From Cristatella mucedo (lineage: Eukaryota; Bryozoa; Phylactolaemata; Cristatellidae): a stretch of 60,000 nt of DNA. The DNA lies in contig WPIO01000099.1 in assembly GCA_009760855.2 (NCBI GenBank), positions 1,302,001 through 1,362,000 on the forward strand. The letters are read 5' to 3'. A program made the translations under genes and the position numbers. Below are positions 1 to 11,249 of the stretch, in pieces. The notes beneath the pieces are model-generated. The model was not told where the DNA came from, did no database searches, and worked only from the letters and a program-made list of their open reading frames with translations. Positions within the stretch are counted from its first letter, which is position 1; the number at the start of each line of letters is the position of its first letter.

Positions 1-829
1 TGTTTCCTGGCTACGGTCTTCATCCGCTTGCCGAGTAGGTTTCGCCTGTGCTAGCAGTTCACACGTGTCCGTACCGAAGGATGGAGAATTTAGCTAAGGC
101 AGCGTTTCGATACTTTGCTTTGACTTCGTGCCGACCGTTCTCTGCCAACCTCGGAGCTGGAGCACTGGAGGCTACCAGCATTGGTGCCACCTGTGTGCTC
201 AGTAAATAGCAGCTGTCTGCATTTTAGTAGCGTTTAACCACATAGATGTTCATACCCCGGTTGTCTACCGGTGGACCTTACAATGTAGCGCTGCAGTGAG
301 GTTAAAACGCAAGCAGTCGCAACTGAACACCGAAGGCGACAGCTTGTTGTGGGCCTGTTACCAGCTGTTACCCGTCGGTGCAAGTGCTTTACACTGCTCA
401 CACCGGCCTGACTGAGGTAACTTTTGCAAACTTGCGAAGCCCGAGTATAATAAATTACCCAATGCCGGCGTCGCTAGCGATGGTCCCGACCTCGAAGGCC
501 AGCAGCTACGGCACTCCAAGATACCAGCAGCTATGGCACTCCAAGATACCAGCAGCTGACTGAGCAGCCAGCAGAACACAACTGTGCAGTCTACGTTGCA
601 CTTGGCTGTTCGTGGTATTGACTCTAGTGCTCTCGAAGCGCAGTCTTGCATCGACTATGGAAGCTTCAGCCTCGAGCTCTATCAGTCGTCTCCATTGTAT
701 TCTCTCTCATCCGAACTCCTGACCTCGCACGTAGCAGCTATTTTCTCGGCCCCCACCCTTGATGTCCTTTCTCAAGCTTAATCGTTTCCGCCTGCTATTG
801 ATAAGATGGCTTCTACGCCAGCGTTTTAT
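1..829. other. No recognisable gene; short 25-bp tandem duplication
   Basis: No coding region or known repeat was recognised here. Around 500-558 a 25-bp unit (cagcagctayggcactccaa...) occurs about 2.4 times in tandem. The short reading frames are no longer than expected by chance. Confidence 0.5.
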
Positions 830-1480
830 CATCTCACTCTTTATCTGCTCAAGCACATTAGATCTCTCCCCCCCCCCCCCCCGCCTGGCTAAGCATAATA
901 CCATTGCTCTTCGGAATGTAATCGTTAACCTATACCTCGTACGAGCCTCAAGTTCTTACAAGATCGTGTCTTTAGTTAGGATGCTCCCAAAGCCTGGAAC
1001 TTACTTCCGACTTGCGGCACGTCATCCCCTGACTTGATCACATTTAAAAAGTAACCGAAAATGCGTTCATTTATCACAGCATTTAGTGGGTCCATGCGAT
1101 TCGTCTTTTGTGTGCATATGCATGCTGACTCTGTGCATGCTGCCACTAACCATATTCGCATGCTGATCCTGTGCATGCCATCTTTAAAACACTAGCTGAT
1201 TGAACAGCCTCTTTTGCATAGCAAGAAAAGAACCTTTACGGCTACCACCACAGCTTGCAGTGGCAATAAAGGATCGCCCACTGCCAACCCACGACTTCCG
1301 GACCGAGGTCGTGAAATACAAACACCTTAGCTAGGGTCAATAACTGCTCACCATTTAATCATGCATGGTATGCTTGTTTTCATTGAGCATGCTACGACCA
1401 ACCATTCGATCATGCTTTGTTTGCAGCAAATGTAAAAGTACCTAGAAGGAATTTGATTATCGTTTTTATTATTATGACGA
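830..1480 (+). mobile_element. Old L2-A LINE 3' fragment, split by a SINE-B
   Basis: This decayed 3' part of the L2-A LINE runs in sense. Recognisable landmarks are the block coding for the C-terminal region (gctcccaaagcctggaac near 980), the 3' UTR motif gcatgctgccactaacc, and the end motif gcaaatgtaaaa followed by an ATT-rich tail near 1475. A reverse-oriented SINE-B (1187-1340) sits inside it, so L2-A sequence resumes at about 1341. A run of 15 C residues (868-882) is also embedded. The copy is old and non-functional. Confidence 0.7.
1187..1340 (-). mobile_element. SINE-B (tRNA-derived), inside L2-A
   Basis: A reverse-strand copy of SINE-B. On the plus strand it begins with the family's 3' end (ctagctgattgaacagcctc), then tatagc-like sequence, the ggcaataaaggatcgcc block, and the internal B-box-like region near the 'cgaggtcgtgaa' segment. 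It interrupts an older L2-A copy. Confidence 0.7.
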
Positions 1481-2339
1481 TTGGGGAATTGGTGTTCCTG
1501 GGGTAACTGAAAAGTTGACCATATTATTTCTTTACCTAGATTATTGGAATCCGGGTTCTCCTCTTTAAAATCCTACCGTCAACGTGAGCACGATATGAGA
1601 CCAGGTTTTGCTGCTGTATCTTGTAAATTCCCTCCCTTATCAAAAGCTGTATTACTACGTCTCGCGACATATTGTAGGACTAACGATATGTGAACAATCA
1701 TGGTAGAAACCATGTAAAAGTGAAAATAAAGTGAATCGTTTACTCTGGCTTGGTTCTGTTAATTGGGACTGGACGGCTGTACTTCGATAAGGGTCACTGC
1801 CGGCGCCGGTAAGTGACCTATAAGGTGGGCGGATATTCCATGACGCCACATAGCTAGATATCTTGCTGACCTGACGTCGGCAGTCTGGATCGCGGTGTTT
1901 GGAGCTCTTGTTCTCGCCCAGTTATGCATCTGGACGGTCGGTGTGCCGGCATGCTTCGGCGATGCGGCCACACATGATAGGTAACGAGGGTCCAAGACCC
2001 GAGCAGGGCAGGAGATAAGTAAGCTCGTTGTTACTGGCTGTGTATTCTGCATTTCCCCTCTGTCACGTTGTTAGTGGCCTTACGCTCCGTGAGCTGATTT
2101 ATACTGCGCTGACAAATACCTGTTACTGCAGCCGATGTCGGACCAACACAGTCTTGGCGGTGCTTGTCCGGATTGCCGCTCGCCTTCAAGATTAATGTGG
2201 CCCGAGAATGTCTTACCCAGTCGGTAGGGCTGCCGTCTTGTTCCATGTCCCGCCTGGTAGCCTATGTAGCCCGTAGCACTTCTGTTTGGTTGCTTTAGTT
2301 GGCGCATTCGATATTTTTTGAATTAGTTTAACTTCCAAG
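1481..2339. other. Unrecognised sequence
   Basis: No repeat family or domain was recognised. Minus-strand open frames up to 97 codons show no domain-like composition and are treated as chance. Confidence 0.4.
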
Positions 2340-5300
2340 TCCCCCGTTCCGAGGTGCCATCATTGACAGATTGCTACAACGCCACACTAGTTAACATGCT
2401 CGATGATTTTGCACCTCTGAATGTCTTTGCACCACTGTGCACTCTCGCCCAGACTGCCTGTGGTTTACCACAGACGTTAAACTAACTAGGTCTACTAAGC
2501 ACAAGTTTGAAAAGGTATACACCAGATCAGGACTGACGGTCCATCGACAGGCATAAGAGGACTACAGTACATCGTACCAATCGATCATACCAAAGGCCAA
2601 GTCTAGCTTCAATACAAATTGTTAAATAATACGCACAAACCGAAACTGCTGATGTCGACAAGCAACCACCTCCTGAATCACTCCCAGGTTAGCTCCTTAC
2701 CTAATGGTTCCTGTGTTCCGGTCTAGCAAATCGCTTCTCTAGCTTCTTTGCCCAGACAATAGACAAGATCAGGGAGTCCATCCGTGTGATGGCAGCAGAC
2801 CCCCTAGAATGCTGTCCCTCAATTCCTCGAATTACCTCTATGTCTACATTCAGCAGGTCACTAATGCCCTCGCCCTAAAGTTAACATCCCGGATGACACT
2901 CAGTTGTACCTTTGCTTTGATCCCTCCCAGCCTTCGAGCACCTCAAATTCTCTCAACTCACTTGCTGCATGCATTGATGACATCCGATCATGGATGGCAG
3001 CAAATTTTCTAAAACTAAACGATGATAAAACTAACTTACTAGTTATGGGCAAACCTAGTGTTATTCAGAAATTGGAAAGGCTGACTTTCAAAATTGGCTC
3101 TGCCAGCATATCTCCAGTTGCATCAGCTCGAAATCTAGGTGTCATATTCCAAAGCGACCTCTCGTTAGACGACCATATCAGCTCCACAGTCAAATCAGCC
3201 TATTTTCAGCTTCATAACATTGCTAAAATTAGGGCTTGTTTAGATAAGGATATCACGTCCAAGTTGGTCCATGCATTTGTGACATCTCGTCTCGACTTCT
3301 GCAACTCACTGCTTACAGGCCTACCAGCATGTGCGATCAGACGATTGCAGCTGGTGCAAAACTCTGCAGCTAGGCTTGTCTGTCGTGAGCGTCGCAGTTG
3401 CCACATTACTCCACTTCTCGCCGACCTGCACTGGCTACCAGTCAAGCAACGGATTGACTTCAAGGTTTTGTCGCTCACTTTTAGGTCTCTTCATTCTATG
3501 GCTCCAGCCTACCTTTCAGATATACTACCCCATCAGGCAAAGCATCGTACCACTCGCTTTTCGGAATCCAACAGTCTACAAATACCTCGTACAAACCTTA
3601 AATCCTTTGGAGACCGTGCATTTAGCTCGTATGCTCCCACAGCCTGGAACTCCCTCCCGACCTGCATCAGAACATCCCCTGACCTGACCACATTTAAAAG
3701 AAACTTAAAAACATACCTATTTAGGACAGCATTTAGTGGGTCCTTGTGATTCTTCCTCGATGTGCTTATGCGTGCTGACACTGTTCATGCTGCCACTAAC
3801 CACATTTGCATGCTGACCCAGTGCATGTAACCCCTAACCATGTTATTCATTTTGTTTGTTTTTCAAGCATGATTTTACTTACTATTCTATTGCGTTTCAC
3901 TTTGCAGCAAATGTAAAGCGCCTAGAAAGAGATTAAGTTCTCTGAGGGCGCTTTATCAAGTGCAATATTATTATTATTATTATTATCCCAATCAAAGAAG
4001 CCAACTAGCTCTTTGGAACGTATCCCCACTGTCCTGCTTCTGTGATGCATGGATCTGCTGCTTCGATGCATAACTAACATCCTAAACAGTCATCAGTTTC
4101 AGATCATGTCCCACCACTTTTCCAAAGGGCCATCGTCAGGCAACTACTTTAGAAAGCAAAACTTGAGCCACTTTCGCTCAGTCTCCCTACTACCGATTAT
4201 ACCAAAGACACTGGAACAACTAATGGCAGACCAGCTGAACTCATATATTGAAACTTCAAACCTTGTTAGTAAGTTCCAGTCTGGTTTTAGAGCTAATCAC
4301 TCCATAGAGTAAGCTTGTTAAGGTGTACAACGATCTACTTAGGAATGCATGCAAAGGAAGAGTATCTCTGCTTGTTTTGCTCCAACTTTCGGCAGGTTTT
4401 AATGCTATCGATCATCAAGTGCTTCTTTAGCCCCTCACATCTCGCCTGGGAATTACTGGCACAGTATCGAAACTGTTCAGGTCTTATGTCAGTGGGAGAC
4501 TCCAGAGTATTGATGTGAATTGACAAAGATCATCCGAGGAACGTCTGAAATATAGGGTACCTCAGGGCTCTGTGCTTGATCCTGTCCTTTTCAAGATTCG
4601 TACTCTTTCACTTGACGATGCGATTGCCAAGCACAGTTTAGGCTTTCACTTCTATGTGGATGAAACCCAGTTGTGCCTTTGCTTTGATCCGTCCCATCCC
4701 TTCAGCACGTCGAATTCTCTCAACTCCCTTGCTGCATGTGTTCACGACATCTGCACATAGATGGCAGAAAACTTTCTTAAATTGAATTATGCTAAAACCA
4801 ACTTGCTAGTTATTGCTATTTATGGCACACAGAGTGTGATTCAGAAATTGGAAAGGCTAGCGCATGAAATCGGCTCTGCCAGCATATCTCCTGTTGGATC
4901 TCACGAATCTAGGTGTCAAGTTCCAACTTGACTTTTCGTTACACGACCATATCACCTCCAATGTCAAGTATGCCTTCTTTCAGCTACATAATATTGCAAA
5001 AATTAAGGCTTGTTTAGACACATAAATCACATTGAAGTGCGCCCATGCATCTGTGAAATCCTGTCTGGACTTTTGTAACTTGCTGCATGCGGGCTAACCG
5101 GTTGTGCAATCATAAACTTTCGAAATATTGTTGTTCACCTATACCCCGACGGAACCTGAATACTTTGAAGACCGTGCCTTTAGTTGGTACATTCCCAACA
5201 CCTGGAACTCATTCCCGACTTCCGACACGACATCTCCTGACTGAACCACTATTAAAAAGAAATTAAAAATTCACCTATTTATGATAGCATTTAGTGGGTC

Positions 5301-5537
5301 CCTCCGATTCGTCCTTTATCTGCTTATGTGTGCTGACACGGTTGCATGCTGCTACTAACCATACTTGCATGCTAACCCTGTGCATGTCACAGGTAACCAT
5401 GTTATTCTTGTTGGCCAAAGAGCATACTACCACTAACCATTCGATCGTGTTTTCTTTGCACTAAGTGTAGCTAAGAAAGAGATCGAGTTCTCTAATGGCG
5501 TTTTATCAAGTGTTCTATCATTAATATTATTACAATG
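2340..5537 (+). mobile_element. Old L2-A LINE, interrupted by a young L2-A copy
   Basis: This is a decayed sense copy of L2-A in two blocks, 2340-2890 and 3985-5537. The first block matches the endonuclease/reverse-transcriptase junction of the copy at 48.3-51.9 kb (catcattgacagattgctac near 2361). The second resumes exactly where the first stops (cccaatcaaagaagccaac) and runs through degraded reverse-transcriptase sequence, with YVDETQLC in place of YADDTQLY near 4660, to a degenerate 3' end and ATT tail. A younger element of the same family (2891-3984) was inserted in the same orientation. The copy carries many stops and frameshifts and is non-functional. Confidence 0.8.
2891..3984 (+). mobile_element. 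Young 5'-truncated L2-A LINE (RT C-terminal part)
   Basis: A 5'-truncated L2-A copy begins inside reverse-transcriptase motif C (ggatgacactcagttg) and ends with the family stem-loop (gcgcctagaaagagatt...gagggcgc) and an (ATT)n tail. It keeps a 281-codon open frame (2904-3749) covering the thumb and C-terminal region (FLKLNDDKTNLLVMGKP, LDFCNSLLTGLPACAIRRL). Like the copy at 27.8-29.3 kb it reads SPVASARNL where other copies read VESARNL, so the two look like one recent subfamily. It lies between copies of the 5-bp sequence atccc (2886-2890 and 3985-3989), a probable target-site duplication inside an older L2-A. Confidence 0.85.
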
Positions 5538-5641
5538 TCGCTCGTCTTGCCCTAGCTCAGAGTCAATCCGAGTGGCAGCACGGCTGGCAGCAGGGGTAAA
5601 AGTAGCTGAACCATCCTCTGCTACCCAGATTTCATTACACA

Positions 5642-5880
5642 CTGATAAAGCACCCTCAGAGAACTCAATCTCTTTCTAGGCGCTTTACATTTGCTGCAAA
5701 GGGAACCACAATTTAATGGCGAGTAATATCATGCTTGATAAACAATATTAATAACATAGTTAGGGGGTGTTATGCACAGGGTCAGCATGCAAGTGTGGTT
5801 GGTGGCAGCATACAGTGGCAGCACTAATAAGCACATAAAGGACGAATCACAGAGATTCACTAAATGCTGTCCTAAATGGG
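5642..5880 (-). mobile_element. L2-A 3' end, reverse orientation
   Basis: Antisense L2-A 3' UTR. The plus strand reads gataaagcaccctcagagaa, ctaggcgctttacatttgct and atgcacagggtcagcatgc, up to cactaaatgctgtcctaaat. It abuts, base to base, a sense copy of the same 3' region at 5881, giving a head-to-head pair. Confidence 0.8.
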
Positions 5881-6195
5881 TTACCAATACCTCGTAGAAA
5901 CCTCAAATCCTTTGGAGACCATGCATTTAGCTGGTATGCTCCCAAAGCCTGGAAATCACTCCTGACTTGCTTCAGAACATCCCCTGACTTGACCACATTC
6001 AAAAAAACTTAAAAACAGATTTGCATGCTGACCCTGTGCATGTCACCCCTAACCATGTTATTCATGTTTATCAAGCATGATATTACTCACCATTCAATTG
6101 TGTTTCCCTTTGCAGCAAATGTAAAGCAACTAGAGAGATTGAGTTCTCCGAGGACGCTTTATCAAGTGTATTATGATTAGTATTACTATTGTATT
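5881..6195 (+). mobile_element. L2-A 3' end, sense orientation
   Basis: Sense L2-A fragment starting at ttaccaatacctcgtagaaa and running through the end of the ORF2 coding region, an internally shortened 3' UTR, and the terminal motif gcaaatgtaaagcaactaga to an ATT-rich tail. It is fused directly to the antisense fragment on its left. Confidence 0.8.
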
Positions 6196-6329
6196 ACAAA
6201 GTCTTTGAAATCAACTGGATTTTCTAACAGACCCAGACTTCTTAAAGCAGCATTCAAGACTGTGATTCACACGGTGCATATTTTTAAGTTCTTTCACAAA
6301 TTGAATGGCACTCTGGATTCTTTACAGGG

Positions 6330-6610
6330 ACAGAGTAATGTAATGTATCTCTGTCTGTAACTCCACAAAGTCATAAAGACCGTGTGGGTGTTAGGCAGGA
6401 GAGTTTTGTATAGCTGACTCACAGCCTAAGCGGCTTTCGGTACGAATTTGGTTGGCAACAGACTTAGTCTCACTCAATGAAGAGAAAGTGGGAAGCACGG
6501 CAGAGTCAGGAGAGCAGTTGAGGTAGTGAGTAGCATGGAAGTAGCAGCTCAGAACCGCTGAAAAGGATGAGTCATAGTCAGCAGTAGTAGAGTAGGTGTC
6601 GTTGTGCAAG
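6330..6610 (-). mobile_element. L2-B LINE 3' end
   Basis: Reverse-strand 3' terminus of the second LINE family. It corresponds to about 59160-59410 of the longest L2-B copy: the C-terminal coding end (minus strand ACTCHYLNCSPDSAVLPTFS-like), then gctgtgagtcagctatacaa and the terminal ggagttacagacagagatac. The tail repeats are short and eroded. Confidence 0.75.
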
Positions 6611-6847
6611 AAGTCTAGGGGTGCATGCTAGTCAAGGCCACTCCCAAGTGCAATGTTCACTACATCAGTGAGGGTCTTTTAAGACTGTCGGTCTAGAATG
6701 GGTGCAAATCAAGAAAACCTGCCTCACCTACCAATTTTAAATTTTGTTCTGGAAAGTGCTTTTTAGGTCGAGCTGCAGACAAACTCAAAGTTACCCTACA
6801 TGAGCAACGGAGCAGGAACAATAAACCAGACAGAGCAATTGCGAATG
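6611..6847. other. Unrecognised sequence
   Basis: No feature was recognised between the L2-B end and the next L2-A tail. Confidence 0.4.
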
Positions 6848-6947
6848 TTATCGTTAGTGATTTGGTCATGCTTTCCTTACAGCTTGTGAGAAGTTCCTAG
6901 AAAGAGATTTAGTTCTGTGCGGACACTGAAATGTATTATTATTATTA
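6848..6947 (+). mobile_element. L2-A 3' tail fragment
   Basis: About 100 bp of diverged L2-A end: ggtcatgctttccttacagc, ttcctagaaagagatttagt, and a terminal tattattattatt. Only the 3' end is present, as expected for extreme 5' truncation. Confidence 0.65.
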
Positions 6948-7102
6948 GTAAGGCCTTTTTTCAGCTTGACGGCTGCTTTGCGAGTTCAATCGTGGGAGCA
7001 AAATATTAAAGCACAGAAACCAGCCAGCTTTTACGACAGTGACTGGGACCTATCATGGAACAGACATGCCACTGAGTATGCAGTGAATACGAATTTCGAC
7101 TG

Positions 7103-7133
7103 AGGTGGTCGTAGTATGAGACTACGACCACCT
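7103..7133. repeat. Perfect 13-bp hairpin
   Basis: aggtggtcgtagt (7103-7115) and its exact reverse complement actacgaccacct (7121-7133) flank the 5-nt loop atgag. It lies just beyond the outer end of the left arm of the inverted duplication, downstream of the 13-finger gene. Confidence 0.7.
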
Positions 7134-7387
7134 TTCTTCGTAATGTGTTTTGCTGGACACGGTTGCGAGTTTTGCTTAAATTCTGCTGAGGCTGGGGGTA
7201 GCTCACTGTTGCATACAGACTGCTCGGCTGCAAAGGCTGAACTGCATCTGGAAGCCAGAGTGAGGCTGCTGCAAAGCCGTAGTGAGTCGCACACATCCCC
7301 CCACCAGACTGGAAGAAATACATAGAATTGTGATTTTTGGGAAAACAGCTTCACTGCGATAAACGTTCTGCACTTGCCCTTGGCTGG

Positions 7388-7477
7388 CATTGCAAATGTA
7401 AAGTTCCTAGAAAGAAATTGAGTTGTCTACATTGCATTACATGAGGGCACTACATCAAACGTAATCATATTATTAGT
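7388..7477 (+). mobile_element. L2-A 3' tail fragment
   Basis: A short L2-A end (gcaaatgtaaagttcctaga, then degraded stem-loop and ATT-rich tail) inserted in the left arm. The matching position in the right arm (about 19.3 kb) lacks it, so it arrived after the duplication. Confidence 0.6.
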
Positions 7478-7483
7478 TTTATT
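7478..7483 (-). promoter_or_regulatory. Probable poly(A) signal of the 13-finger gene
   Basis: AATAAA on the minus strand, about 530 nt past the stop codon. The hexamer and its context ttgcaataataaa also occur at the matching place downstream of the paralogous pseudogene (19308-19313). Confidence 0.5.
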
Positions 7484-8015
7484 ATTGCAATCTATCCAAA
7501 TTAATAACCAGGCTATATTGCTATAATCAGGGCAATGTCAAGCTAGCATGCACTCACAAGCTGAGAACGACAGCACCAGCACGTTGAGCAACAGTCCAAC
7601 TCTGAGGCGAGCTCCGAGGCGAGCTCTGAGGGAAGTTCTAGGCTGTGTCTGCCTGTGTGAGCTGGGGACAGCTGCACTTCAACAAATCACTCGCCCCACA
7701 GCATATTAATGTGCCATCAAAGCAACTCGGGCTAGCAACAGCCAGTATCCATCCAGTGAGCAAGCTCACCCCAAGTAGAGCCTGTCAAGAGTGCTTGCCG
7801 TGCTGTGCTAAAGACTCACTGGTTAAGCAGTGCTGGCTGGCTGGCCACCTGCTGCACCAATCACAAGGGTGTGAGCAGCACGTGTCGCCCCTTTAGCCTA
7901 TGCTGGAGCCTCGACATGCCATCCTTTCTAGACTATTCCGGGGACCAAGCTAGTGGCAGGCATGCGGCCTAGCGAAAGCAAGCAGTGTACAGGCAATTCG
8001 GTACGAAGGAGTCAC

Positions 8016-9186
8016 TCACGAATCGCTTGCAGCCGGCTGTGGCTTGCTGGCGTGAAGGCACAAGTGTACCTGCAGCTTGCCGGGGTCCCCGAAGCGCTCG
8101 CCGCACACTTCGCATGCCTGCTGTATCTCGCCGGTGTGCCTACGCTTGTGGACAGTCAGGTGGCTAGATTGGATGAACCGCTTGCCACAATGATGGCAGG
8201 CATAAGGTCTCTCGCCCGTGTGCGTGAGCAAGTGTGAAGTCAGGTGGCTAGATTGGACGAACCGTTTGCCGCAATGATTGCACTGATACGGCCTCTCGCC
8301 CGCGTGATTTCGCATGTGGGTCGTCATGTTGCCTCGTTGCGCAAAACGTTTGCCGCAATGGTTGCAGACGTAGGGCCTCTCGCCCGTGTGCGTGAGCATA
8401 TGGCGCCTCAGGTCACCAGCTTGTGGGAATCGCTTGTCACACACTTTGCAGACGTGTGGCCTCTCACCCGTGTGTAGGCGCACGTGACACGTCAGGTGGC
8501 AGGCCATTACGAATCTTTTGCCGCAATGGTTGCAGACGTAAGGCCTTTCGCCCGTGTGCGAGCGCATGTGGTCAGTCAGGTGGCTAGACTGGACGAACCG
8601 TATGCCGCAATGATTGCAGGCGTGAGGCCTCTCGCCCGTGTGCGTGAGCACATGGCGCTTCAGGTGGCAAGCTTGCAAAAACTGCTTGCCACAAAAATCG
8701 CAGACATGCGGCCTCACGCCCAAATGTGTGCTCCTGTGAAGCTTCAGGTAGCTGGCCTGTGCGAACCGCTTTCCGCACGTTTCGCAGGCGTGAGGCCTCT
8801 CGCCCGTGTGCATCCTCAGGTGATTCTGCATGCTGCTGGGCTTCCCAAAACGCTTTCCGCAAATTTTGCAGACGAGACACGTCTCGTCCGCGTGCGTGCG
8901 CAAGTGGCGCGTCAGCTTGCCAGCTTGAATGAACTGCTTGCCGCACACCTCGCAGGCGTGTGGCCTCTCCACCACGTGCGTACGCATGTGGACAGTCATG
9001 TGGTCGGCCCGTGAGAACCGATTGCCACAATAATCGCAGGCGTGCTGCCTCTCGCCCGTGTGCATGTGCACGTGACGCTTCAGGTCGCCAGCTCGCAGGA
9101 ACGTTTTGCTGCACACTTCGCAGGCGTGCGACCTCTCACTCGACTGTGTGCTCATTCTCAAGCTGCTGACTTCAGTGACTTGCTGT
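8016..9186 (-). CDS. C2H2 zinc-finger protein, 13 fingers
   Basis: Probable sequence-specific nuclear DNA-binding protein; target unknown. The open frame runs uninterrupted from 9275 to the stop at 8016. It encodes thirteen consecutive C2H2 fingers (C-x2-C-x12-H-x3-H) joined by HTGERPHAC-type linkers, from HACEVCSKTF to QACEVCGERF, ending HASKPQPAASDS. Finger 4 has an atypical linker before it (HADETCLVC). There is no KRAB, SCAN, BTB or other effector domain here. The start is uncertain. A Met at 9155 lies nine residues before finger 1. A phase-2 splice acceptor (cttcag, exon from 9186) aligns with the same site in the paralogue at 18254. A TATAAAAG at 9232-9239 would instead suit an intronless gene. 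Fingers 7 and 10-12 are very alike (CNHCGKRF-type), suggesting internal duplication. It sits in the left arm of a large inverted duplication. Confidence 0.85.
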
Positions 9187-9188
9187 CT
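9187..9188 (-). promoter_or_regulatory. Candidate 3' splice acceptor
   Basis: Minus strand cacttcag then acagcaagtcactgaag. The paralogue has ctctccag then ggagcaaatcactgaag at 18252-18253. AG position, phase 2 and downstream sequence all agree, so this could mark the start of a terminal zinc-finger exon. Confidence 0.4.
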
Positions 9189-9231
9189 GAAGTGAGATGG
9201 CTGACACGAGGCCTCTGGTCTTGGTGCACAC

Positions 9232-9239
9232 CTTTTATA
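9232..9239 (-). promoter_or_regulatory. TATA-box-like element
   Basis: Minus strand ctctTGTATAAAAGgtg, about 80 nt upstream of the Met at 9155. It would be a good core promoter for an intronless transcript, but the segment is missing from the paralogue, so conservation cannot support it. Confidence 0.3.
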
Positions 9240-9739
9240 CAAGAGAGTTTTCAGTGTGCACGCCCTCGAAAGCACCAGGACAAGGGCACGGGCAGGCCTA
9301 CAGCTGTGTTTCCCGTGCCGGCTCGCATGCTTCTCTAGGCCTCCGATACTGACGAACCAGCAATCTTCAGAGCCACCGGGAGCTGCACCGATCTCGGTGG
9401 AGCTTCGGCGTCGTAGTGGCTGCGGAAATGTGGCTGTGGCTAGTGCTCGCCGTCTGGTGTCGGAGCTAGGCCTTCCGTATATACGAGCTGCAGCAAAAAA
9501 AAGAAAGCCCTTCGAAATGGAGGATGGCCACGACCTTTAAAAAAGTAAGCTTCTGCATTTGTATTTAGTTGCAAGGAATAGTTAGTCGCCTGCTACCATC
9601 CTACCATATGTGCAGCAGACATCTAACCTAACGCATACACCAAAACACTGTCCCAGGAGGAAGCAATCAAACATTCATCAGCCAAGTCATGAAGAATGAA
9701 CGAGCTGAGGCCTAGGAGGCCATTAGCGGTAATATTTGC

Positions 9740-10112
9740 ATAATAATTATACATGTGATATAGCGCTCTCAGAGAACTCAATTTCTTTCTAGGCACTTCC
9801 ATTTACTGCAAAGGAAGCACAATCGAATGGTTAGTGGCAGCATGCTCAATGACAGCAACCATGACTTGGTTAGGGGTGACATGCACAGGTTCAGTATGCA
9901 AATATAGTTAGTGGCCGTATGCAGTGTCAGCAAGCATAAGCACATGCAGGACGAATCACAGGGACCCATTAAATGCTGTGATAAATATATGTGATTTTAG
10001 TTTCTTTTTTAAAATGAGAAAAAGTCAGGAGATGTCGTGATACAAATCGGGAGTGAGTTCCGGGCTTTGGGAGCATACGAACTAAAGGCAGGGTCTCCAA
10101 AGAATTGTTCCA
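9740..10112 (-). mobile_element. L2-A 3' fragment inserted in left arm
   Basis: Antisense L2-A: tagcgctctcagagaactca, ctaggcacttccatttactg, tgacatgcacaggttcagta, up to ggcagggtctccaaag. The sequences on either side match adjacent sequence in the right arm (17.9 kb), so it inserted after the inverted duplication formed. Confidence 0.75.
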
Positions 10113-10607
10113 AGGCATGTTAGGAAGGGCTGAGCCAGGCAGGTATACTATCTCTGGTGCAATGATGTACAATCTCAAAACTAAGGAGTAACAGCCTATT
10201 CTCTATCGGCACTTATCAGAAAGCTAATAAAGATCTTCAAAGTTTCATAGCACTCTTTTTGTGAAAGAAATATCTTTCATTGCACTTAATTATGTATTAC
10301 ACTAAAAAAAGAGCATGGCAAGTGATAACACATACGACTTTCGCATGCATAAGTACAAACAAGACAAGTCTACCTAAGCCAGAGTGAGCATTAGCGACTA
10401 GAAGTCATGCTATAACTGTACTTGATAAGGCATGGCGATGCATAAACACAATACAGTCGACTCTACTGATAAGAATAAATAAGCTCGGGCGGCAAATGGC
10501 CATTCCTATATCCAGAGTAATCACGTATGCGGAGTGAGACTATAGAGAATGGAAATCTGGGCAGCAGAACTGCTTTTCTTATAAGCAGAGTATTCCTCTA
10601 CATATTC

Positions 10608-10855
10608 TCTTTTAATAGCTGATTCAACAGCCTCTTTTGAATAGCAACAAATGCTTGAATGGATGTCCATCCATTGGTTAATGAGACAGTGTCTTGAGCC
10701 TTTACAACCCTCTTTTGTATAGCAACAAATGAGCCTTTACGGCTATAACAACCTCTTGCAGCAGCAATAGAAGATGACATTATGCAGGATTCGAACCCGA
10801 GTCGTCGGGCAGAAGTCTTAAAAAGCAACTAATCAACTTACGTACTGTGTCATCA
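10608..10855 (-). mobile_element. SINE-B, carrying a copied 47-bp host segment
   Basis: Reverse SINE-B with B-box ggattcgaacccgag near 10786-10800 and 3' end gctgattcaacagcctcttt. The 3' part is present twice (agcaacaaatg near 10643 and 10723). Between the two copies lies a 47-bp segment (10651-10697) that matches 11268-11314 at 46 of 47 positions. Confidence 0.65.
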
Positions 10856-11161
10856 CGGTTTGCCTTATAGGTGGACTCGACTGTATGTCAAGTTATTCTT
10901 CACGGGGGGGGGGGGCAGAGGCTAACACTACAAACTGTTATGATTGGCAGTTGATGAGGCATGCCCATCATCTAGGTATCACAAATGAAAGCTCGAGGAC
11001 GTAGTTTTTTTACTCTCCACGGGTGCAAGCTAGTTTGATAATGTTAATAATATTATTAATACTATTATTACTAGTGACCATAATTAAAACGACAATAATA
11101 ATGCATTTGCACAGGGCACAAAGGATTCGTTACTGCACGGCTCAAATCGGCTAGGGAATGG

Positions 11162-11163
<2 letters not shown>

Positions 11164-11248
<85 letters not shown>
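11164..11248. repeat. (TC)n microsatellite, about 42 units
   Basis: A pure TC run. The matching right-arm position (about 17130) has only a short gagagaga, so the tract probably expanded from that seed after duplication. The arginine/glutamate-repeat reading frame across it is an artefact. Confidence 0.95.

Positions 11249-11249
<1 letters not shown>

Noticed and set aside
3212-3478. Antisense reading frames over LINE coding sequence (SDKTLKSIRCLTGSQC type)
   Set aside because: They recur at every L2-A copy (also 28269, 41917, 51155) and are the complement of conserved RT codons, with no independent evidence.
8244-9114. Reading frames of 77-176 codons in alternative frames of the 13-finger gene
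   Set aside because: Periodic finger repeats keep other frames open by chance, and their repetitive composition mirrors the finger period. Only the 8016-9275 minus frame has zinc ligands.
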